The notes beneath the pieces are model-generated. The model was not told the DNA's origin and did no database searches. It saw only the letters and a program-made list of their open reading frames with translations. Both the position numbers and the translations under genes were made by a program. DNA of 41,207 bases from assembly GCA_021205305.1 (NCBI GenBank), contig JAJPXU010000048.1, forward strand, positions 1 to 41,207, written 5' to 3'. This document shows positions 9,458-15,274 of the stretch, in pieces. The stretch is from Lachnospiraceae bacterium (GTDB lineage: Bacteria > Bacillota > Clostridia > Lachnospirales > Lachnospiraceae). Every line of letters starts with the position of its first letter. Position 1 is the stretch's first letter.

Positions 9458-10420
9458 TCACAATACCATTTCATTCATAGCCGGAATACCCGCAAACGTC
9501 GCTTCCTGAATAAACCCCAGCTTCCGCGCCAGTGCCTGCGATGCTCTGTTATCCGGACGAATCCGCAGGCGGATTTCATCCACAGCCAGCCGCTGACGCG
9601 CATATTGCAAAGCCGCCTGACACATTTCCGTTCCAAGTCCCTGTCGGCGGTACGCCGCGTCAAGCATGTACTGTAATTCCAGAATCTGACCATCTGTTTT
9701 TCTCCCTTGAACCGCCATTTCGGCGCTTTCTGTCTCGCAGCACATTCGATATACCCAGATCTGTTCCCGCGTATTGTATTCTTCATAAGGTGCAAATCCG
9801 CAGCATCCAATCACGCTTCCCGCATACAGGACACTCCAGAGGCCAAATCCCTGCAAACGATATGCGGTCACGAAATAAGAGTGAAGCCGCTCCGGCGTAA
9901 ATGCATCTTCGTTCAGCAAAGCCATACCATTCTCCTGTTTCCCGATGCGAACCAGTTCAGGCAGATCCTGCTCGTCCATTTCCCGAATCCAAAGCCGCTC
10001 TGTCCCGGCAATCCACGCCGGACGTCCCTGCGCGCGGCACAGCCATTCTTCCAGATATCTGCCATCCACCTCTTCAAAACCTTCCAGAACAAGTGCTGCA
10101 CCATCAAACCAGACACCCTCCCCGTGCCGGCAGCCAAAATACACAATCCCCTCCTGCGACAACTGCTTTCCGGCCGCAGGAGAATCCGTGAGCACAACCA
10201 TCTCCCGTTTTCCGAACGCCGCCGTCTTCAATATCCGTTGTAAATCTGCTTCTTTCCGCGCCAAAGTGACACAGGTAATTCCTTCCGCACGCAATCTTTC
10301 CCGAAGCGCCTCTGTCTCTTTTCCCCATTCCTTTCCCAGGTCAAAAACAACCTGCTCAAGGCCGGCTTTCCGAGTCGCATTCCTTGCGTCTTCCTCTTTC
10401 ATTTGTTCCTCCAAATCCAT
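9458..10420 (-). CDS. GNAT family N-acetyltransferase with an additional N-terminal domain
   Basis: C-terminal GNAT motif (LELQYMLDAAYRRQGLGTEMCQAALQYA...NRASQALARKLGF); N-terminal ~150 aa of different character. Start set to ATG at 10420. Confidence 0.85.
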   Translation of the reverse strand: MDLEEQMKEEDARNATRKAGLEQVVFDLGKEWGKETEALRERLRAEGITCVTLARKEADLQRILKTAAFGKREMVVLTDSPAAGKQLSQEGIVYFGCRHGEGVWFDGAALVLEGFEEVDGRYLEEWLCRAQGRPAWIAGTERLWIREMDEQDLPELVRIGKQENGMALLNEDAFTPERLHSYFVTAYRLQGFGLWSVLYAGSVIGCCGFAPYEEYNTREQIWVYRMCCETESAEMAVQGRKTDGQILELQYMLDAAYRRQGLGTEMCQAALQYARQRLAVDEIRLRIRPDNRASQALARKLGFIQEATFAGIPAMNEMVL

Positions 10421-10674
10421 CCGCAATCCCCTGCGGGAAGTATACAGCAGCCACAAGTAAATCACAGTTGATCCTGCATTCCCCAGACTTCTGGTTCCCG
10501 CATGAGAATAACACAAACCGCAAAGACGTTCAACCTGTCTTCCATGAAAAACGACTTACGTCATTTGTATTATTTTAGAAAAACAGTTCTAAAAACCCTG
10601 ATTTTTGCCAATTTGTTCTTGTAAAAAAAGCCTGCTCTGTGCTACACTGTCTTAGGGATAAAGGAGGCTTTTCC

Positions 10675-11424
10675 ATGCATCTGGCTATCGTTGAGGATTT
10701 ACAAAGCGACCGTGACAACCTGATCAGTCGCATTCAAGAGAACAGCAGTATTCAAAAAGATACCGTAGAATTATCCGTCTACACAAGTGGAGAGGCTTTT
10801 TTGACAGACTTTCGACGAGGTTTTTGTAATGCCGTCTTTCTGGATATTATGTTAGGAGAAGGAATGAACGGTCTGGATACGGCCCGAAAGGTTCGTGAAA
10901 TTGACGATTACATACCGATCGTATTTACTACCACAGAGAAGGATTTCGCTCTGGAAAGCTATGGGGTCCATGCGATGGATTTTCTCGTAAAACCAGTTGC
11001 GCAGGCACCGCTGGACTGGTGTATGAAGCGATTGCGGGAAGCCCTCACAGCTCCGGCTGCCCTGACTGTTCGCTGCTCTGCCGAAGGGTGGCAAACATTT
11101 GAACAGGTCATTTTACTGGATGATATTCTCTTTCTGGAATCCATTCGAAACGGCGTTATCATCCACACGTCTGCCGGTGAAGTCCGCTCCGGACAGAGCT
11201 ATTCAGAGCTCCTGCGCCAGCTTCCGAAAACCGGGCGTTTCTGTGAATATGGCAGAGGCACTGTGGTCAACTTTTCCTGGGTTGACCTCATTCTGGACAA
11301 TGGAGAAATCCGCCTGAAAAGCGGAGAGCTGCTCTTCTGCAGCAGAAGGAAGTTAAAAGATACCCGAACGGCCTACACCAACTATCAATTTATGGTTCTG
11401 CGAAAGGAAGGGATAAACGCATGA
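10675..11424 (+). CDS. LytTR-family response regulator
   Basis: Receiver (HLAIVEDLQSDRDNL, VFLDIMLGEGMNG, VKPV) plus LytTR DNA-binding domain (ILFLESIRNGVIIHT...FCEYGRGTVVNFSWVD); RBS aaaggagg before ATG 10675. Confidence 0.93.
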   Translation: MHLAIVEDLQSDRDNLISRIQENSSIQKDTVELSVYTSGEAFLTDFRRGFCNAVFLDIMLGEGMNGLDTARKVREIDDYIPIVFTTTEKDFALESYGVHAMDFLVKPVAQAPLDWCMKRLREALTAPAALTVRCSAEGWQTFEQVILLDDILFLESIRNGVIIHTSAGEVRSGQSYSELLRQLPKTGRFCEYGRGTVVNFSWVDLILDNGEIRLKSGELLFCSRRKLKDTRTAYTNYQFMVLRKEGINA

Positions 11425-12746
11425 AGCTCTCCGCTTTTGTTACAATATTCCTTTTCGAGACAGTCACAACTCTGCCCTATCGCGTACTGGGCTACTATCC
11501 TTTCCGAAAGCAGCTGCGCTTTCCCGCCTGGAGCATTGCCCTCCTGGTTGGCATCAGCCAGCTTCTCCAGTCCTCGATCTATGCCTGGATGTCAGGAACT
11601 TCTTTACCGCAGCGCGCAGCTGAAGGTGTCTTTGCCATCGTCTGCTTCCTGATCTATATGATCAGCATCGACGCAGATCACTGGAAGACATTGTTTCTGT
11701 ACGTATTCCTCTTTGATTTCACCGTTGTTCTCCGTGGGAGTGCTTATTTTATCGAGGCAAGACTTTTTTACAGCCCGGCCCTCGTATTCGACTCTCCCCG
11801 CAGCATTTTGATCAATCTTCTGCTTCTGATCGTAACCATCCCATTCATGGTCGCTTTTCTGGCGCGCACGAAAGATCTGGTATTTCAGACGGATGCACCT
11901 GCCCTGTGGCATGTAATCTGGCTGCTCCCCGCCTTTACTACAGTCATTGTCATGATGTATACCGCTGATATTTCGCCGGAAAACGTATACCAGTTCCGCT
12001 TCTTCTTCTCCCGCGTTCTTCTGATCTTGGGCATGTTCGGCGTCTATCAGGTACTTCTTCACTCGCTGGACGTCATTCGACGGGAAGCCGTAACGGCGGA
12101 ACAGGCCACCCAACAGGCAAATCTTCTGGCGCTTCAGAGAACGCAGTACAGCCAGCTTGCCCGCCATATCGAAGAGACGCGGCAGGCACGCCATGATCTT
12201 GCACAGCATCTGCGCATCATCAACAGCTATCTCAACACCGGCAGCGAAGAAGCCCTGCGGGAATATGTCGCCCATTATGAGCAAAGTCTCCCACCGGATA
12301 CCAGCCGTACCTGGTGCAAAAATTACGCGGTCAACACGCTTATCCACTACTATTATGAAGAATCCGAAAAATCCGGCATTGATTTCACCGCGAACCTAAA
12401 CCTGCCCGCGGATCTGCCGATTGGGGAGCCGGAATTCTGCTCGATCCTCGGCAATCTTCTGGAAAACGCCCTTCTCGCCTGCCGGGTGGTAAAAGATACC
12501 GCTCCATTTATCCGCGTCCTTGCAAAAGCAGACGGACATCGGATCATCCTCACGGTAGATAATACCTGCACCGAGGCGCCCAAAACAAAAGACGAGCGTT
12601 TTCTCTCTTCCAGGCATGAAGGCTACGGCTTGGGAACCGCTTCCGTACGCGCCATCGCGCAGAAAAATAACGGCAGCGCTGACTTTCGGTATGAAGAGGG
12701 TATGTTTTACGCATCCGTGATACTGAATCTGTCCGCAAAGGCTTAA
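11421..12746 (+). CDS. GHKL-domain sensor histidine kinase
   Basis: Six-TM-like N-terminus, RHDLAQHLRIINSYL H-box, GNLLENALLAC N-box, GLGTASVRAIAQKNNG; overlaps the response regulator by 4 bp. Confidence 0.92.
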   Translation: MKLSAFVTIFLFETVTTLPYRVLGYYPFRKQLRFPAWSIALLVGISQLLQSSIYAWMSGTSLPQRAAEGVFAIVCFLIYMISIDADHWKTLFLYVFLFDFTVVLRGSAYFIEARLFYSPALVFDSPRSILINLLLLIVTIPFMVAFLARTKDLVFQTDAPALWHVIWLLPAFTTVIVMMYTADISPENVYQFRFFFSRVLLILGMFGVYQVLLHSLDVIRREAVTAEQATQQANLLALQRTQYSQLARHIEETRQARHDLAQHLRIINSYLNTGSEEALREYVAHYEQSLPPDTSRTWCKNYAVNTLIHYYYEESEKSGIDFTANLNLPADLPIGEPEFCSILGNLLENALLACRVVKDTAPFIRVLAKADGHRIILTVDNTCTEAPKTKDERFLSSRHEGYGLGTASVRAIAQKNNGSADFRYEEGMFYASVILNLSAKA

Positions 12747-12802
12747 GTAGGCGCGAGCAGCAAAGCTGCTAATTTTCTCTCACGCCTGTGTACATAAAAC
12801 AA

Positions 12803-12840
12803 AATCCCGGAAAGCCATTGAATCAAGGCTTTCCGGGATT
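12803..12840 (-). terminator. Rho-independent terminator of the tRNA transcript (possibly bidirectional)
   Basis: Perfect 14-bp stem aatcccggaaagcc/ggctttccgggatt followed on - strand by ttgtttta. Confidence 0.85.
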
Positions 12841-12847
12841 CATTGCG

Positions 12848-12921
12848 TAGCGGAGGGGAGACTTGAACTCTCGACACCACGGGTATGAACCGTGTGCTCT
12901 AGCCAGCTGAGCTACTCCGCC
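12848..12921 (-). tRNA. tRNA-Met (CAT anticodon)
   Basis: ggcggagtagctcagctggctagagcacacggttCATacccgtggtgtcgagagttcaagtctcccctccgcta; full cloverleaf. Confidence 0.93.
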
Positions 12922-12969
12922 ATATAATATAGTTCTCATACCTCGCGGTACGGAACATTTGTGAATCTA

Positions 12970-13042
12970 TGGGGCCTATAGGGCTCGAACCTATGACCCT
13001 CTGCTTGTAAGGCAGATGCTCTCCCAGCTGAGCTAAGACCCC
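12970..13042 (-). tRNA. tRNA-Val (TAC anticodon)
   Basis: ggggtcttagctcagctgggagagcatctgcctTACaagcagagggtcataggttcgagccctataggcccca; full cloverleaf. Confidence 0.95.
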
Positions 13043-13142
13043 ATATCAAGTGAGCCATCGGCTGACTCACTTTGCCATTATAATACAGCTCCAACGGAAT
13101 TGTCAAGCATTTTTTTCGTAATTAATGAAAATTAATGCCATG

Positions 13143-13406
13143 AGTGAAATGAAAATTTAAATTCCACAACTCGGGGGTACAAGTGGAATTCAGTCTTACT
13201 CAAAATTCCACTTGTATTTCCGGCGTTCGCAGCAAAAACCTAGTGGAAATCAGTCTTACACCATATGGCCTACCCAATTCTACTGGGTAAATGATGGCGT
13301 AAATGGAATGAAGTTTTACTCCTTGACTGTGCTTTTAATCCCTGAAAGAGTGAAATCCACCGGAAAATCACAAATTTTGGTGTGGAAATAAACTTTTCAC
13401 TTCAGC
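13143..13406. mobile_element. 264-bp non-coding interspersed element, copy 1, with 13-bp TSD aattaatgccatg
   Basis: Appears base-identical by eye to 27460-27723; flanked by direct repeats 13130-13142 and 13407-13419; imperfect terminal inverted repeats (agtgaaatgaaaatttaaattccac / gaagtgaaaagtttatttccac). Confidence 0.93.
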
Positions 13407-14103
13407 AATTAATGCCATGTATTCTGGATCCGGTCTTGGGCACCATGGTTTTCCGACGAGAGGCCTCTGTTCTCCACTCTATCTGGTACACCAAACCGTG
13501 AAGGACAAAGCTCATCATCGCACCGCACACAACGTCAATGACGGAATGCTGGTCGAGCAGGACAGTGGACAGGCAGATCAGTACCATGATCACGAAATGA
13601 ACCGCGATCGTAAGCCGCCTGTGCTTCAGATTATCGAGACTGCACACGGCTTGAAAAACCATCACTGTGTTCATCACATGAATAGACGGGCACACGTTTG
13701 TCGGCGTGTCGATCGCCCGAAGCATGACGACCAGATTGTACAGAGCACCTGTCTCATGCGGCGAAGAAGCCAGCCGCAGATTCAGTCCTGTCGGAAAAAT
13801 ATAATAAATAATCAGGCAGATTGTCAATCCGGAAAAAACCATCTTACAAAGCTTTATGTAATCTTCCCAGCCACGCCTGCAAAACCAGAGAAAACTGCCG
13901 ATAATGTACGGAAACCAGAAAATGTAAGGAATGATGAACACTTCACAGAAAGGAATCAGTTCATCCAGCTTACAGTGAATGATGTATTTCGGTACGACAT
14001 TCTCTTCCAGCCACTGAAAAGCGAACAGGTAAAACACAAGATAACATACGGAAATCATAAGCGGATATTTACGAAACCAGGCTTTGATTTTCTGAATTCT
14101 CAT
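13402..14103 (-). CDS. PAP2-superfamily phosphatase-like integral membrane protein
   Basis: Multi-TM protein with CPSIHVMNTVMVF and DQHSVIDVVCG motifs; start ATG 14103 with gaggag RBS. The 3' end lies in the 264-bp element. Confidence 0.85.
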   Translation of the reverse strand: MRIQKIKAWFRKYPLMISVCYLVFYLFAFQWLEENVVPKYIIHCKLDELIPFCEVFIIPYIFWFPYIIGSFLWFCRRGWEDYIKLCKMVFSGLTICLIIYYIFPTGLNLRLASSPHETGALYNLVVMLRAIDTPTNVCPSIHVMNTVMVFQAVCSLDNLKHRRLTIAVHFVIMVLICLSTVLLDQHSVIDVVCGAMMSFVLHGLVYQIEWRTEASRRKTMVPKTGSRIHGINC

Positions 14104-14120
14104 AAAAACATCTCCTCGAT

Positions 14121-14305
14121 TTGTCATGATTCGTATTACGAATCATGACGCAGGCCGGGCTCATCGCGCAGCGAGTTTCATTGCCCGGCTCTCCAATATT
14201 TGTCATGATTCGTATTGTGAATCATGACGCAGGCCGGGCTCATCGCGCAGCGAGTTTCATTGCCCGGCTCTCCAATATTTGTCATGATTCGCATTGCGAA
14301 TTTTG
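14121..14305. repeat. Tandem REP-like palindromic array, 79-bp period, ~2.3 copies
   Basis: ttgtcatgattcgtat... begins at 14121, 14200 and 14279; each full unit carries an 11-bp stem (gtcatgattcg/cgaatcatgac) and a 7-bp stem (gccgggc/gcccggc). Confidence 0.92.
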
Positions 14306-14418
14306 CCGTTTACTATAGCACCTTTTGGTCTCTTTGTCATTCGAGTTTTGTTTTTCTTAAGGTTTTTTTCAAAATTTTATTTATTCTGCATCACATTTTT
14401 GTTTTGCTTTCGTTTCTA

Positions 14419-15006
14419 TTAGGAATCTTTCGTATTTGCACAGGAAAAAAGTTCCGCTTCTGTTGTGTGAAATTCTGATTTTGCAGCGTGAAACTGCCTC
14501 AGCTTTTTACGCGCGGTGCCCGGATCGATTGAAAAATACATAGACAGCAGCCTGGGATCTACGACATCCCACTGGTGGAATCCCGCATAAGACGGATAAC
14601 TGCTCCACCAGTAATCTTCCAGTCTGCACACGTATCCGCACCGCAGGGGAACCTGATGAATTTCCCGACAGCAATCCGCGATTTCGGGAAGTGTATTCAG
14701 TTGCTTCATCCGACCGGAAAGTTCAACTTTGGCTTTCTGAGATACCCGAGAAGTTTCTGGCTGCTGAAGCTGCTTTCGTACTGCGCTTTGAAGCGCCCGG
14801 ATCACCCCGGCGATTCTGGCCGCTTCTATCACAAAATAAGCGCGGTCATCCGTAATGCAGAACGCGAAAAGAAGCCATCCATCTCTCTGGCGCAATTCGC
14901 CAATTCGTTCGAGAAGATGCATTTTTATCCTCTCGTCCGCAAAGAGATAGCGGCTTCCTTCCATTTCGTAATAAAATACTTTTTTCTCTGTCGTTAGATG
15001 TGACAT
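14419..15006 (-). CDS. Degenerate RAYT / Y1_Tnp (IS200-like) family protein lacking the HUH motif
   Basis: RAYT architecture: GWLLFAFCITDDRAYFVIE where HUH (e.g. YCLMxNHxHLLI) is expected; REIHQVPLRCGYVCRLEDYWWSSYPSYAG and VDPRLLSMYFSIDPGTARKKLRQF match the RAYT C-terminal region. ATG 15006 with aggagg RBS. Confidence 0.78.
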   Translation of the reverse strand: MSHLTTEKKVFYYEMEGSRYLFADERIKMHLLERIGELRQRDGWLLFAFCITDDRAYFVIEAARIAGVIRALQSAVRKQLQQPETSRVSQKAKVELSGRMKQLNTLPEIADCCREIHQVPLRCGYVCRLEDYWWSSYPSYAGFHQWDVVDPRLLSMYFSIDPGTARKKLRQFHAAKSEFHTTEAELFSCANTKDS

Positions 15007-15274
15007 ACCCGTTTCCTCCTTTTGGGGAGAATCGTTTTTCACGGTCAGCAAAAGAATGTTCCGCTGGCCGATGCCTCCCCGCAGAAAGGATGGTAGCACT
15101 CCTTTATATTTTTTTCAAAGTAAAACTGCTTTTTGTAACAAATCGTGTCATTCTGGCGGATCACGATGGCAGCTGCCATTTTGATGCGTGTTTTTGCTGA
15201 AAATTGACACAGCTATATCAATTGAATCCATTCCGAATAACAAGGCGCAAACCAGTCGCTGGTTGAAATGGCGG

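Noticed and set aside
13183-13320. 60-bp spaced motif in the 264-bp element as a mini CRISPR array
   Set aside because: Repeat copies are degenerate, only three are evenly spaced, the same 'spacers' occur in both element copies, and no cas genes are present.
13130-13419. Assigning the 264-bp element to casposons because of the long TSD and 3'-end targeting
   Set aside because: No cas1-like gene or known casposon ends are visible; TSD length alone is insufficient.
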